Positions 12,449 to 24,534 of a stretch of DNA of 64,000 nucleotides are shown here, piece after piece; within the stretch, counting starts at the first letter, position 1, and each line of letters opens with the position of its first letter. Under the pieces are notes generated by a model. It did no database searches. It was not told the origin of the DNA and was given only the letters and a program-made list of their open reading frames with translations. A program made the position numbers and the translations under genes. Origin of the DNA: Cryptomeria japonica (lineage: Eukaryota; Streptophyta; Pinopsida; Cupressales; Cupressaceae); the NCBI RefSeq assembly GCF_030272615.1, contig NC_081405.1, positions 650,394,920-650,458,919 on the forward strand. Direction: 5' to 3'.

Positions 12449-13780
12449 TTGTTTAAGGGTAGTCAATTGTGTGTCCCCAAGTGCTCCATGAGGGACAATA
12501 TAGTTGAGAAACATTGTGGAAGTTTGAGTGGCCACTTTGGCCTAGACAAAACATTGGAGCAGGTGAGGAGATACTATTATTGGCCAAGAATACAATCCGA
12601 CATTAGAATATTTGTTGAATCTTGTCTCATTTGTCATAGGGCTAAAGGGGTAACCACAAATGTTGGCCTATACCAACAACTACCTATTCCAACAAGACCT
12701 TAGGATTGTGTTAGCATGGAATTTGTGATGGGATTGCCTAGGACACAAAAGGGATGTGATAGTATGCTTGTGGTATTATATAGGTTTAGTAAAATGGCCC
12801 ATTTTTTGCCTTGTAAAAGCACCAATGATGCCTCACATGTTGTTGGACTTTTCTTCAAAGAAATAGTAAGGATCCATGGGTTACCATCAAACATTGTATC
12901 AGATAGAGATGTTAAGTTTGTAGGGCACTTTTGGAGGACTTTATGGAGGAAATTGGGTAAAAATTTGTCATTTACTTATGCCTACCATCCCCAAATAGAT
13001 GGCCAAACTGAAGTAGTGAATAGGTCACTTGATAATCTCCTAAGATTCCTTACCAAACAACATGGAGAGAAGTGGGATACAATTATGCCTCGGGTAGAAT
13101 ATGCTTACAATGACTCCATGAATAGGAGTATAGGAAAAATACCTTTTCAAATAGTGTATGGCATACATCCTAGAGGAGTTTTAGAACTCAAAAATTTGCC
13201 TAATGATGGCTAGAATAGTGCACATGGTGAACAATTTGCCGAGAGTATAAGGGAGATTAATGATCAGGTCAAGGCCACATTGCAAAAATTAGTAGACAAA
13301 TACAAAGAGCGGGTAGATAAAAGGAGAAGGGATGTGTAGTTTCAGATTGGAGATTTGGTGTGGGCATATCTAAAGAAGGAAAGGCTTCCTAAGGGCAAGC
13401 ATACCAAGTTGATGATGAGAAAGATTGGTCCTTGCAGGATCATCCAAAAGTTTGGTTTGAATGCATATAAGATAGAATTACCTTCTAACATTGGAATCTC
13501 ACCCCTTTTCAATGTTGTGGATTTACCACCCTATAAAGGAGATGCTATTGCAAGTGTAGAAGCAAGTATCCATCAAGAAAAAGATGAAGAATTGGTCAAG
13601 GAGTTCCCACTAAGAAAACCTTTGAAGCTTGGTTGCATTTTGGATACAAAGATTATCAAGAAGAATCACAAAAAGATATATAAACAATACTTGGTGAAGT
13701 GGCAGGGACTCCCTGAAGAGGAAGCAGTGTGGATGGATGAGGCAGACATCATCAAGCATGGCAGTAGCCTGAAGGAATGA
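12449..13780 (+). pseudogene. Degenerate integrase with C-terminal chromodomain (gypsy chromovirus)
   Basis: The N-terminal zinc-binding module (HX4H then CLIC) lies at about 12510-12640. After a TAG at 12701, the catalytic core continues: MEFVMGLPRT has Glu where the first catalytic Asp is expected, followed by VSDRD and GQTEVVNRS for the other two acidic residues. TAG stops occur at 13211 and 13337. The last open block (13355-13780, 141 aa) has the GPCRIIQKFG segment and then a chromodomain, YLVKWQGLPEEEAVW, near 13690. Chromodomains of this type bind methylated histone H3 and steer insertion to heterochromatin, which is family knowledge. The first catalytic residue change and the stops make it inactive. 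Confidence 0.9.
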
Positions 13781-13818
13781 ATCCCAAGAGGACTTGAGAT
13801 CAACCCACCCAGGGAGTA

Positions 13819-15340
13819 TGTTGTAGGAGCACCTTCAAACCAAACCACCACTCATGGTATGTTGTGAAGATAAGGATGTAACTAGGTGTTTAGATGTGTC
13901 AAGGTCCTATGGACCATTTTTGAACTTTTTGCTTTGTAATAAGACCCACTTTGTAAGGCCATTGACATGTTTGGCACTTATAAGCCTACATTGTCAAATC
14001 TAGTCAATAGGGTCAAGAATGAATAAGAATAGGAGTTTTGAGTCTTTTGAGTCACTTTGGATCATGTGGAATCCAAATTGGTTGGGTTGATAATGTGGAT
14101 GATCAAAATTATCAAGTTGACAAGAAGGTTGCTTGGCAACATTCTTGACAACACAATGTAGCCTTTTTCTTTCGGCCAACCACTCCTCCCAATGGTCATA
14201 TACTTTTAAAAATTAGTTGGGGGAGTTATTTGATACTTATATAAGGCTCACAAGGCCTAAGACATGGCAGTTAGAGAAAGTTTGGAGATTGAAGTTGAAT
14301 GAAAACACACATTTTCCTGCAATTTCACGTTGTTTGTATAATTCTTGTGGTGTTATCATATTGGGGATGAAGTAATATGTGCATAGAACAATAGTATGAT
14401 GTGTTAGACTCATTTTGGATTTTATTTAATTCATTTTGGTGGAGTTTATGATGTTATAGAGATAGATCTCTAGTACTGGGTCTGAAACCCTCCCCTTACT
14501 TAGGGTTTTATGTTCAAATGCCTCTAACTTGACTCTCTCTTGTGGAAAAATTTCAGCCCTTGGGAGAAGACAACTTTAGAGGATGTATTTTAATATTCTA
14601 AAAGCCTTGTGTAGGAGACTATGGATAGGTGTGAGAAAACATTGACCCTCGTCGGGCATCCTCATGTGACTGACCTGTGCTAAGGAGCAAATTGATGCAT
14701 ACAGTGCAGATTTGGGATGGATCAACCAAACCAATGATTGAATTTGTGTTTATAGAGTAGGACAACACTTTAAAAATCATAACCTAACTTGGGTAAGTCA
14801 TCGATGGTGTACTTATTTTGCAAACTTATCCAATTATGCCTATAGACCTAATGGGACTGATTTGGGGTTCAGACATTTTCCTTAAGGGTTGGAACCTAAA
14901 ATTTTGGATTCTTGAAGAAATTCCAAAAGGGTATTTGAAACCTCCATGTGTTTGGGAATTTCTTTGTTATTTTGGAGAATTAAGGTCCAAAAACCAATTA
15001 GGTCGACATAATGCAATTAGGCCTCCCTCACTAGCCATCTTGAACGGTCATGGTTATGGGACTCATGGGTTGTTAAAACCTATTGAATTGATGTATTTAT
15101 GTGTTGAAGAAACCCTTTGATCCATCCCATGAGTTTCTTATTTTATTTCATGGGTTTGGTGATACCCTAACCTTGTAGGTGTTGGGCTTAAGGGGTTGAC
15201 AAATGGATCTTGTTATAAAAATTTGGTTTGATGTATTTTGTTGCATTAAGAAACCTCAAATATTGGCTTAAGGGGTAAGTGGAGCCTAGTGTGTGGGCCT
15301 AGGAATAATAACACCAAGTTTCCCTATTGACTCTGCATCA
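13819..15340 (+). mobile_element. 3' LTR of the gypsy chromovirus
   Basis: It begins TGTTGTAGGAGC and ends CTGCATCA; 15341-15345 is the GGAAG target duplication. It is 1,522 bp, longer than the 5' copy because of an extra block around 14404-14463. Confidence 0.9.
14238..14245 (+). promoter_or_regulatory. TATA box of the gypsy LTR
   Basis: TATATAAG is followed by a GGCTCACAAGG segment. The position is conserved with 8112 in the 5' LTR, where one base is changed, so the copy that would drive transcription is the damaged one. Confidence 0.5.
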
Positions 15341-15345
15341 GGAAG

Positions 15346-17133
15346 TGTCATGAACTAATCATAAAAGAGATATATTGTGTTTATTTTTAGTTTTATTTTA
15401 TCTTTAGTGCACTCTTTAATATAGAATCTAAATTTCAATATAATGAAACATTAAATACATTTTAGAGTCTAAATTTTAAAAACTATATAAGATTACTCAT
15501 AGAAAATTAACAAATGAGAGATAAGGAATTGAATGATAATCATTAGTGTAACTTTTTTGCTCTAATTTGACTATGCTATATTAGGAGTAGAAATTTGCAC
15601 TCTACATCTTAGTTTGGTCTTCTCTTTTATTACATTTACTACATGATTTTGTGTGGTAACATTCATATGAATACATGATCATGTCCTTTAAGAGTTATTG
15701 AGCATGTTATTTTGTATTGTAGATATTCTTTTGGTGATAGATATGTCTTATTATTTTTTTGGTTTATTATTTGGTCCCTCATTTCTATATACTTATTCAC
15801 ATTGGAATCAAAATCTAGAGTGGACTTTGTCCCATGCCAAAATTGTTCAATACAAGTAAACCAAATTGTGTCTCATTCTCAATATGTGGATAATCGTGAT
15901 GATGTTCTAAAAAAGAAGGTAATTTGTACAAGAAAGAAAATTAACCATTTCATAATTAGTTTATCTTAGTACACATTTAAGAGTTGTACATGTTAAAGTA
16001 CATTGTCGACCAAGATCGTACTTGAGGATACCAAGCCACAAATTTTTTTCTTGTAATTTGATATTGTTCCCTGTAATATTTAAAGTTCTCTTGAGAAAAT
16101 TAAATTCCATGTCATCTTGTTAAATGCAATCAATAATCACTTATAATTTTATTCGAGAAGCATAGGTTACAAGAGAGTATGATTGTACAGACCTAATTCT
16201 TTCCACCTCCTAAAATTGCATCCTAATAGCATGTTAACACTTTGTCATTACCATGCTAATTCTTTTCTTATTTATTGCCACTAATTTTAATTAATATCAT
16301 TCATATTAATGAGTTAATTATGCCAACTCTCATTCAAATTTGTACAAAAAATAAATTAAAAATATATATTTTCACTCATTTTCCAAAATAAAAGAATTCC
16401 TAAGATCAATAAAGCTAAGAGCATAGGGTTTCACAATTCTCATGAAACACTAAAGTCTTCTTAATTTTCTTATTTAATTTCACCTTATTGAGTGATGGAA
16501 TACCCAGAGATAACATCAAGTATTTCCATGATATCAATTAGTTTTTTTGTTCCAATTACTTAAGCCCATTTCTCTCCTAGTTGATCCACCTCATCTATAG
16601 GTTTTAATTTGTAAGAGAAAGACTCAACATGATATGTTCAACTGGCCATTTTTCACAAGTGATTTGTAGGTGACATATGAATGGATTTAATCATCATACC
16701 CTAAGGATTAGATAATTTTTGGTTGTATAATACAAGTTGTAGAGGTCATGCCTAAGTTATACGCATGGTATGATATGCCATATACAATTTTCACTAATAC
16801 CATGGATGTGATAGATGTTATGTGTTACCCCATATTAGTTTGGATCAATTTTATTTAGCATCATGGAGATGATAGGTGTATGGATGCAATAACTCAAAAG
16901 GACCAGTTAATTTAAAAACATTATTAATTGTTGCATGTGTTGTTACACTTCTACTATTCATAGGGATGATATTTGTGTGGGATATATTTCTAATAATCAC
17001 CATGATTGGATATTAAATAGAATAAGGATGGAACTACATTTTAGTATGGGATGAAATTATTTCCCTTTTACTTATTGTCACCTTTGTATGAGGGCTTATG
17101 TGTCTGTGAATTTAAGAAAGCATGAGATTCAAT
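15346..17133. other. Unassigned AT-rich region
   Basis: This is AT-rich sequence with one 85-aa open frame (15712-15969) that shows no recognised domain. I see no LTR ends, repeats or RNA genes. It may be host intergenic DNA or very old transposon remains. Confidence 0.4.
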
Positions 17134-17138
17134 AGTAG

Positions 17139-18120
17139 TGTTGGCAATTGACACTCATCTGGTGATTTCAGGAGACTTTCAATGGTTGATTATTTTTTTA
17201 GGGTTGTCATTGATGTCAACTCTTCATGATGGTTCAATTTGGCAATTGTGACTTAGCTTATCCGGAAGATGGAGGTAACTGGTAGACCATTAACAAGCAG
17301 AACAGGGTAAAATAGAGTATCTCAATAATGCTTTGATCTAGAATGATCTCTGATGATTTTGGTGTTTGTGGTATTATTTTTGTGATCTCGGTGTTTGGTA
17401 AGACCTATAGGTAGCATGTGGTTATAATATTTTTTATTTGGTGCTATGGTTTCTTCGATATTGGAGACAACTTCATCTACACATTACATCTCTTAAAGCC
17501 GCCTTGAAAGAGATTGTTTTTGTGGTGAGACCGAATATATAAGATCGTTGTGGAAATTGATTTCCAGTGTTTTATGCATATGGTGATCAGTTTTGGAGCG
17601 ATTTAGCATAGTTTCACGTGTACATTTTGGTTTTAGATCAACTGGTAGTTGACTAAGACCAAAATAGGGTGATTAGCTAAGTAGAGACAATCAACAATTA
17701 TGAGCTTAACAATAACTCATATTTACATTGTCAAATGCTTTCTAGAGTTCATTTCATTGTATTCTCCTATTGTAATCAAATTGTAAGTCAGTGAGACTTC
17801 CCTGAAGGTTGTAGCCTTCCAGGCATATGGAATTGAGCAGTGAACCTAAATGTAAGTGCATTCCCATCTATGTAATATTTATGTACTTCTGGCCATAGTA
17901 TATGAATATTGTCGGTTCTAGTCCCACCATAGTTTTTCCCTTTGCGGGTTTCCACGTAAAAATTTTGATGTTGTGGATTTGTGCTTTTATACTTGCATGC
18001 TTATGTTCATATCTGTTATGCATTGTTAACAAGTGGATAAAGAATAAGTTTGTTGTTTTAACTTCTGCTAGATCATTGATCCACCCCCCCCCCCCCTCTT
18101 AGTGATCTGTGATTCTAACA
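17139..18120 (+). mobile_element. Solo LTR (982 bp)
   Basis: It begins TGTTGGCAATTGACACTC and ends GTGATTCTAACA. It is flanked by the 5-bp duplication AGTAG at 17134-17138 and 18121-18125. No internal region follows, so it is a solo LTR left by LTR-LTR recombination. Near its 3' end it has a C-run with CTCTTAGTG, the same end signature as the LTRs of elements A, B and C. A TATA-like ATATATAAG lies near 17535. The left end is shared with the LTR at 39668, so the two belong to one family. The 66-aa open frame at 17902-18102 is LTR sequence, not a gene. Confidence 0.88.
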
Positions 18121-18125
18121 AGTAG

Positions 18126-19250
18126 GCTAACATCAACATCCTTTCTACAAATTGGTACAATGTATACATGATATTTGTATGAATTTATGACTATGTGTAC
18201 ATGGAATTCATGCATAAGCTTAAACTATTATGTGAATATGTGATGTATATGAGAGTTAATAATTGTACATGTGTACATGTGAGGTATGCAAAAGCTAAGA
18301 TGCTATGTGATTATTTATTCATATAATTATGTTACATATCCTAAATTTTCTTCAATGTTTCACGCATAGTTTTTATATTTGTTAAAATATTCATGTATAT
18401 ATGGTGATTTATGGAAATAGACTCTTGAAAGTAATTTCAAGTATGCAGGTGTACCATTGCATATGATGGGCAAATCTGAGATAGAGGATCTATTAGATCC
18501 CAACTGCCCACCTCCACCCCCTCCACCTCCACCTACGCCCCCTCCTCCTCATAACCCCCCACCTCCACTACCTAGTTTAGATGAGGCTTGATTAAGAGAA
18601 ATAATCATTGAAAACATAGATAGTATCAAAAAAGATATAAATGCAATCCTAAATAAGCTAATCACCCCCTACATTTGTTACAGTTTGCAACTTCAATGCA
18701 AGTTGTCATGGATTTTGTTCAATTCATTGACATGGAATTGCATAGATTTCATCTATGGTAAGAGAATATGTGACAACTTTATGTTGATGGATATACCTAC
18801 AAGCAAATCAAAGTTTTAAAAATCACCAAAGCACAAATAGCCTTGTTTTTTATCATCCACCACATTATGGTTATGAGGTGCCTTTTTTATTTTTTAAAGA
18901 AATTATACATGGAGTTTGTATTGGGTATAAAACCCCTTTATTTTGGTATGAGGTCATTCCAAGGTATTGGTGGTGGCATGCCACAACATAGATTAGGGGT
19001 ACATAGTGATGCAAATCAACCCATGTGTACTCCACCCATGGTTCCTCCTCTTTCTCCTACTATTCCTACACTTATGCAGCATCGAGCAGTATTTTTTGGT
19101 CTTGGGTGCATTGAATGAGCTCTCGGGTAACCTTAGCAAACAAGCTACTCACATGGTAGTTGCTCCATGGTTGAAACCACATTTTTGTATGTGAGTTGTA
19201 ATCAGAAATGTGTAGGCCTTGATCCTTCATACTACAAACCTAGGATCATC
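18126..19250 (+). pseudogene. Pro-rich gene fragment, unrecognised
   Basis: An ATG at 18466 opens a 41-codon stretch ending at 18591. It starts with an acidic segment (SEIEDLLD) and then has about 20 prolines in 27 residues. After the TGA the same frame continues with a helical segment (IDSIKKDINAILNK). Other frames are open at 18843-19118 and 19006-19194 and again contain Pro-rich pieces. The pattern fits a broken gag-like or structural gene with frameshifts, but I recognise no family. No partner LTR was found beside it. Confidence 0.3.
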
Positions 19251-20342
19251 CTAACAAAGATTATAAGTAAGGCTATTCGGCATGACTTGAATAGGTGTAG
19301 GTAAAATAATAGGTCCTAACTTATTAGGCAAGGTTATAGTACCTAGATAAGATCTAGAAATTTTTTTAAAGCCATGAATAGAAAGAGATTTAGGATTAAA
19401 AAGAGAAGTATCCATATTAACCTTACGTAATAAATCAATGCTACAAACATTAAGGTCAGAACCATTGTCCACAAGGGTTTGTCTTATAGCATTACCATTA
19501 ATAAGAACAACAATCATAAGAGGATCATATTGATTTTGAATCTCCTTAGAAGTTAACTCGTCTTGTGACAACACAATTTGAGTTGTAGGTGTTTTCATAG
19601 AGTCAATCAAAGAAGCCATATTATTAGGGACATCTAAGTTCTTTAAATTTTTTTGTAACATCCCATGATATATGGATGAATCTTGAATTAAATCTGAAAG
19701 GGATATCTTGGTGGGAGTATCTTTAAGTTGTTCAATAAGATCAATATCTTTACTAAGATGTTGTGATATACGAGGTGTTGGTGGAAGAATGATTTGAGAA
19801 GAAGGAAGAGAAGAATAAATCACCAGAGGAGGATTAGATTAGCTATTGTTCTATATATTATAGTTATGGGCAATTGAATTCTAACTCTCTAAGGTAAAAA
19901 AAATTAGAATACTTATAAGGACTCTTTGTGGGATAACCTCATTATACGGTAATGATTGGTTTGTTAGGAGTTCAAATGGCATCATCACTATAACCATCTT
20001 GAAACACAAAGATGGTCTTGTTGAGAGGCTGAAAATTTTGAGGAGAACTATCACCTTGAACCACTAAAAGAGTTTTATTGGGTGCTTGAAAATTATGTCC
20101 ATAACCATTCACATTTATCATTTTAATCAATATCTTGGATGTTTTAAGATTATTTGAAGAAATTTAGTAGAAATGAAATCATCAAGACCATCATCTAACA
20201 TATCACATTCATGACTACTAAATGATTGATTATTGGATTGAAATGGAGTTAAATAATCATAGAGACGATTGTCATAAACCACTATGTTACTAGATTTGGA
20301 GGATGAATTGATAGGAATGAGTTCATGGGAGTCTAGAGTCAT
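19251..20342 (-). pseudogene. gag-pol fragment with retropepsin domain (Ty3/gypsy, minus strand)
   Basis: The main open piece (19823-19251, 190 aa) ends in a retropepsin-like fold. It has VLINGNAIRQTLVDNGSDLNVCSIDLL, where the usual D-S/T-G triad reads D-N-G, followed by a flap-like segment, SIHGFKKISRSYLGTITLP, and the expected strand (LPTPIQVMPNSLTYNL). This arrangement is typical of plant gypsy polyproteins. A shorter piece (20342-20127) lies upstream on the same strand and may be gag. No RT or integrase follows to the left, so the element is truncated. The changed active-site triad suggests an inactive enzyme. Confidence 0.65.
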
Positions 20343-20686
20343 TCAACTTATCCATATCATCACTACGAAATTGCATAATAACTATGTTGATGAGTTTTTG
20401 GCAAAATGCTTATTTAGAAGGCTTAGGATAAAGAAACTCATCAAGAGCCTCATCGAGTTATTCTTTACTAAAAGTGTAAACATCATAAGCAAAAGAACTA
20501 TCATATGTATGAAAATCTTGCAAATAAAAATCCAACATGTTTGAAAACTAACTTTTGAAATAAAAAGTGCATATAAAACTTGAACACATACAATACATAA
20601 AAGAAGATTTTTGAGATTTTAAGTGTTTTTAACATAAAAGACACATGAAAGTATAAGATCTAAATAGAAAATTCAATGCAAGAATG

Positions 20687-20698
20687 CCAGGTTCACCA
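20687..20698 (-). other. Candidate primer-binding site
   Basis: On the minus strand this reads TGGTGAACCTGG and lies three bases after the end of a candidate LTR (20702-22310). It does not match the Met-tRNA site used by the other elements here. I did not identify the tRNA. Confidence 0.35.
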
Positions 20699-20701
20699 AA
20701 A

Positions 20702-22310
20702 TGTTTAAGGTGAAAATGGAATCAAGCAGTATTAGGACCTAGCTCCACCTTCATTAAAACATTGGAATATGAAAGCATCTAGAGGAGTGATCCTCTATAG
20801 CTAACTCTTGTGAATGAGAGTCAAGGGATACTTCTAGGGCTTATATTCCTTTTCTACTATGAAAGAGAATATGTGAGATATAGGAGAGTGTAAAACTATA
20901 ATGAGATTGCAAAAAAAAGTGAATAAAATAGAAAGAATAGTCAATTGATTGATAACAAAATTGAGGTAATAAGTACAGATCTGAGAATTGAATTTTTTTG
21001 TGCACCTATGATCAAAAATTGATCTTAAATTGATAGGACTAGGGTGTACAATGCCCTAGTCTGAGAAATTGTGATGAGTTGTAAACTACATTACCAATCT
21101 CTATGACTATCTGGGCACTGTCCTAGAAATGTGCATCAGAACAAGGACTAGGGTGTGGGGAACCCTAATCCTTGGAAACTGGGACTAAATTTTGATAGAA
21201 GGTTTGTACCTATTTATTGAGATCTTTCGTAAATTATCTTCTTTGACGACAATCTGTAACTATTCTTTCAATCTGAAAGATGGTGGTGTTGTGGCTATAT
21301 AGGGATTTGCCTTGGTCAACCCCCTTGTTTTGGTGATTTCCACCTCCACAAATAACTAATATTGTAGCTGAAAATGTGTGTGTTCTCTTGAATCTTATGT
21401 GTTTGTAAGAGTGCTACGAGCTAAAAGAAAACTAGAGTTCTACCCTTTTTTTAGCAAACCTTAAATGCTTGTAATAAAAATGTTTTAAATCATAATTGTA
21501 ATGCAAATCTAAAGCAATAATGAAAACTTAAAAACTAATATGACGTATAGATTTGAAGCTCAATATAGAGACATGAAAACAACATGAAATCATACCAAAT
21601 TCCAAGGAAGAGGTGCAAGCCAATAAACTGTCAGTGATTCCGTTATCATTCTTTAATGTCTACTAAAGCTTCCATAATTGATGAAGATGTTGATGAAGAC
21701 TTTATTAATGAATGAATTTATAGATCTATGACTTCACAAAAATAAATTCATTCACTTCACAAGAATACCCTTCCCAATTGCAAGATTTGAGATCCTCAAA
21801 TAAGGAAAAGAACCGCCATATATGTGAAACCCTAAATTTAAATTTAATTGAAGGTTGACCTAAAATTGATGAATTTTGACACCAAGTGGGATTTGAATAG
21901 GTTAAGATCATCTTAATATTCTCTCAAAATTTAGGGAAAAAAGTGTGGACCAGTAGTATACTACTTGGTCCTATTAATTTTTTTTTAATTTTTAGGGATG
22001 AGAGATAGCATGATTCTAATGCTAAATCCATCTCAGTGGCTCCAACCAAGATGTGTAGATGTGCAAAATATACCTTGAAGATTGAAATTAGGGTAAGATT
22101 AGGATTAAATAAAAAGGGGTGCACCTACGATCAAGGGCCCAATTTTATGATATGTAAATTGATGAGAGAGTGCTTAGGTTTAATTAAATTAATAATTAAA
22201 TGCCTAAAGAAGTCCTATAATGAAAAATGCAATGTGAAACACTAAGGTGGGTGCTAACCTAGCGTGGAATTGGAAAACCTAATTAAGGGTGCACAATCTA
22301 TGATTCTACA
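20702..22310 (-). mobile_element. Candidate LTR of a minus-strand gypsy element
   Basis: On the minus strand it would begin TGTAGAATCATAG and end CCTTAAACA. The end is followed by a possible primer site and then, further left, by the retropepsin fragment on the same strand. A TATATAG box on the minus strand lies near 21296-21302. The other side carries a purine tract (22311-22325). No second copy is in the window, so the boundaries rest on terminal TG/CA and flanking signals only. Confidence 0.4.
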
Positions 22311-22325
22311 TTTAGTCTCCCCACT
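22311..22325 (-). other. Polypurine-like tract beside the candidate LTR
   Basis: The minus strand reads AAGTGGGGAGACTAAA into the start of the candidate LTR. A purine tract on this side and a primer site on the other would mean internal sequence flanks the LTR on both sides. Confidence 0.35.
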
Positions 22326-23226
22326 TTAGCAGTCATATGACACTATGTGCATATGCAAGCTAAAGTATAGAAAAGTAAAGATTCATGGGACAAAAGGATA
22401 TGTCCATAAGATGTCAAATGAAGCCCCCAACACTTTCTATAGTATATGTTAGGAACCACATTCTACAAAACTACATTGTTAGTTGAAATCAAAAATTATC
22501 CTAAAATGCTTTCTAAGAGTGATGAAATTAAAGGGTAGTTATATGCCCCTGTTTTGGTTTGCCAATTAGTATGTTGAAACAGGGTATCATGTTTACCACT
22601 TCCAATTATGAAGGAGAATTGATGACAAATTCTTGTAACAAGGTTTGATACAAGATAAACACTGATGGAGAATCATTTGGTAAGAAAGAGAACTAAAACT
22701 CGATTCCAACAAAATTGAAAGGGAAAGAATTGGAGCTCTCTATCTCAAGATGTGAAACATTGAGTACAAATGTTGAATTAGGGTTTTTTAAAGAGTTTAC
22801 CTTTAAATAGTGACAAGAACACTATTAATTAGTCTTATTCACCTTTTTGTCTCATAGTGTTGAAGAGGATCCAACAGAGTAATAAATTTCATTTCGACGA
22901 CCTGAAGTGCCTACTAGGATGGAGAATCTTAGGCAATTAATCCTAGAGGGCATCCCACTATATGAGGTAGGCCCACCAACTTGTACTTTGTTGATTTTCT
23001 ATCTTTTGATTGGTAGATTAGCTACCTGAAGCCCTAATTCTGGCATGGGCCACCTATAATGGGTGCCATGTTCCCACCTGGGTTTCATGGTCCCCTTAGG
23101 GCACCATGGTACCCTTTGGGTGCCATGGTACCATCAAGACACCATAGTCCCAAAAAAGAGGCATCATGTGTCACTCATGGGGCTAGGAAAGATTTTGATG
23201 ATGATGATACTAATACATGACATTTG
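22326..23226. other. Unassigned region left of element A
   Basis: No open frame of note was seen. It holds a short 19-bp tandem array at 23061-23156. It may be internal sequence of the minus-strand element whose LTR is proposed at 20702-22310. Confidence 0.35.
23061..23156. repeat. 19-bp tandem repeat, about five copies
   Basis: GGG followed by a CCATGG-type word and a C-run starts at 23061, 23080, 23099 and 23118, exactly 19 bases apart, with a weaker fifth copy near 23137. Copies differ at a few positions. The unit includes NcoI- and KpnI-like palindromes (CCATGG, GGTACC). Confidence 0.7.
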
Positions 23227-23343
23227 ATTATTGTTAGGATTCCCATAGATACTGAGAGGGGGGGGGGGGTGAATCAGTATCTAACCGGTGAGTAGAATTT
23301 CTTAACTTAAAACATGTAGAACATATTATAACAGTGTACCGGT

Positions 23344-24143
23344 TGTTGGCATATACACACTCCAATGAGACATTGTATGTGATTGAAGATTTTGTCATTG
23401 ATGGCAACCTTGCAATCCTATGGCAACGACAAAAGAATTATACCGGCATCAGTAGATTACACTCTACACCGGCACTTAGGACATCGACACTGGCACCAGC
23501 ACAGAAGAAAGGAAGTATACCAGCACAGAGGCCGACAAGATTTTTGTTATATTATATTTTGTTTATTATTGAAAAAATTTGTAAGCCGACTTGGCAAATT
23601 GTAAAATGACTCATATATAAAAGAGATCATTGTAGACATTTGATATAGGATATATAATAATTAAGGAAAATATTAGGCAGACCTATTATGCGAAATATAG
23701 GTTAAGGGGTATATGTAAAGAATAGAGTAGGAACCGGTACTGAATCTGGCATTGAAGATGCTATTGTAAAGTAGTACAAGATATTGGATTTGTATAATCC
23801 TCATTGTAAGTTAGTGAGACTTCCCATTGAGCAGTGAGCTCTAAGCAGTTGGCCTTCCTGTATGTGCATGCCCCTATTATAAGTAATATTCTCTTATTGG
23901 CCAGTGAGTGAATATTGTGGGTCACAAATCCCACCGAGATTTTTCCCACACCGGGTTTCCTCATTAAAATCTTGTGTTATGGTGTGCTTTTCATGTGGAT
24001 GTTCTTGATTTTGTTTATTGCATTATTTCTTGCATACCGGTACACTATTATATTATGTTCTGCATGTTTTAAGATAAGAAATTCTATATACCGGTCAGAT
24101 ACTGATTCACACCCCCCACTCAGTATCTGTGGGATTCCTAACA
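23344..24143 (+). mobile_element. 5' LTR of A2 (800 bp)
   Basis: It begins TGTTGGCATATACACACTCC and ends GGGATTCCTAACA, matching the reverse complement of element A's LTR. A TATA box (ATATATAAAAGAG) lies near 23611. The run of C's with CTCAGTATCTG near the end is the family's 3' signature. Confidence 0.88.
23611..23619 (+). promoter_or_regulatory. TATA box in A2 LTR
   Basis: TATATAAAA is preceded by GACTCA. The same site on the minus strand in A's left LTR is TATATATAAG; in A's right LTR it is altered. Confidence 0.5.
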
Positions 24144-24145
24144 AT

Positions 24146-24157
24146 TGGTATCAGAGC
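24146..24157 (+). other. Primer-binding site of A2 (Met tRNA)
   Basis: TGGTATCAGAGC starts two bases after the LTR, a perfect match to the common plant initiator-Met site. Confidence 0.85.
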
Positions 24158-24534
24158 AAGGTACAAGATGAGATCAATAAACTTGCAGATAGTTTTGTCA
24201 ACTCGCCTGATACACTATCAGTTTTTGAGGAAAAGATAACAAATTTTGAAGAAGAATTACTTAAATTGGAAAGAGAGAAAGAAAGAATAGTGAATAAGGA
24301 AAAACATTTGAGATCAAAACTAAGTCCAAGATTGGACTATCTAGCATCACTATGGAAGGAAGTATCTGAGGCACTAATATACGGAAAGAAAACAGCAGCA
24401 GAGCATTTGTAGCATCTTACCAATACAGTGAAGAGAACAAACACAACAATAAAGGATAGCAAGAAGTTTATGAATAGTATAAACTTGATTTTGGGAGATC
24501 TTTTTCAAATTGTAACTACCCAGTTACAAGGTTG
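24155..24534 (+). pseudogene. ORF2 C-terminal fragment in A2
   Basis: The frame from about 24155 encodes a Lys/Glu-rich coiled coil that matches residue for residue, with scattered changes, the ORF2 C-terminus of element A at 25979-25584 (for example the shared segment VNSPDTLSVFE). A TAG lies at about 24409. The coding fragment abuts the primer site, so a deletion has fused the start of the internal region to the end of ORF2. The longer open frame from 23915 only adds LTR sequence in front. Confidence 0.75.

Larger units (their letters stand above)
7703..15340 (+). mobile_element. Complete degenerate Ty3/gypsy chromovirus
   Basis: The element is 7,638 bp and bounded by a 5-bp target duplication, GGAAG, at 7698-7702 and 15341-15345. 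It has two alignable LTRs (7703-9141 and 13819-15340), a Met-tRNA-type primer site at 9145, gag with a zinc knuckle, then protease, reverse transcriptase, RNase H, integrase and a C-terminal chromodomain. This order and the chromodomain place it in the Ty3/gypsy chromoviruses. The reading frame carries about a dozen stops and several frameshifts, so it is not autonomous now. The LTRs differ by several percent and by indels, including a block of about 60 bp near 14404-14463 present only in the 3' copy. That makes it older than the copia element at 28692. Confidence 0.93.

Noticed and set aside
17902-18102. 66-aa open frame with a hydrophobic stretch, membrane-peptide-like
   Set aside because: It lies wholly inside a solo LTR. 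Similar hydrophobic frames occur in the LTRs near 23915 and 35430 because the LTR sequence is shared.
23232-24143. DNA transposon with ~50-bp terminal inverted repeats
   Set aside because: The inverted ends are those of two oppositely oriented LTRs of one family. LTR alignment, a primer site at 24146 and the 5-bp duplication explain the structure.
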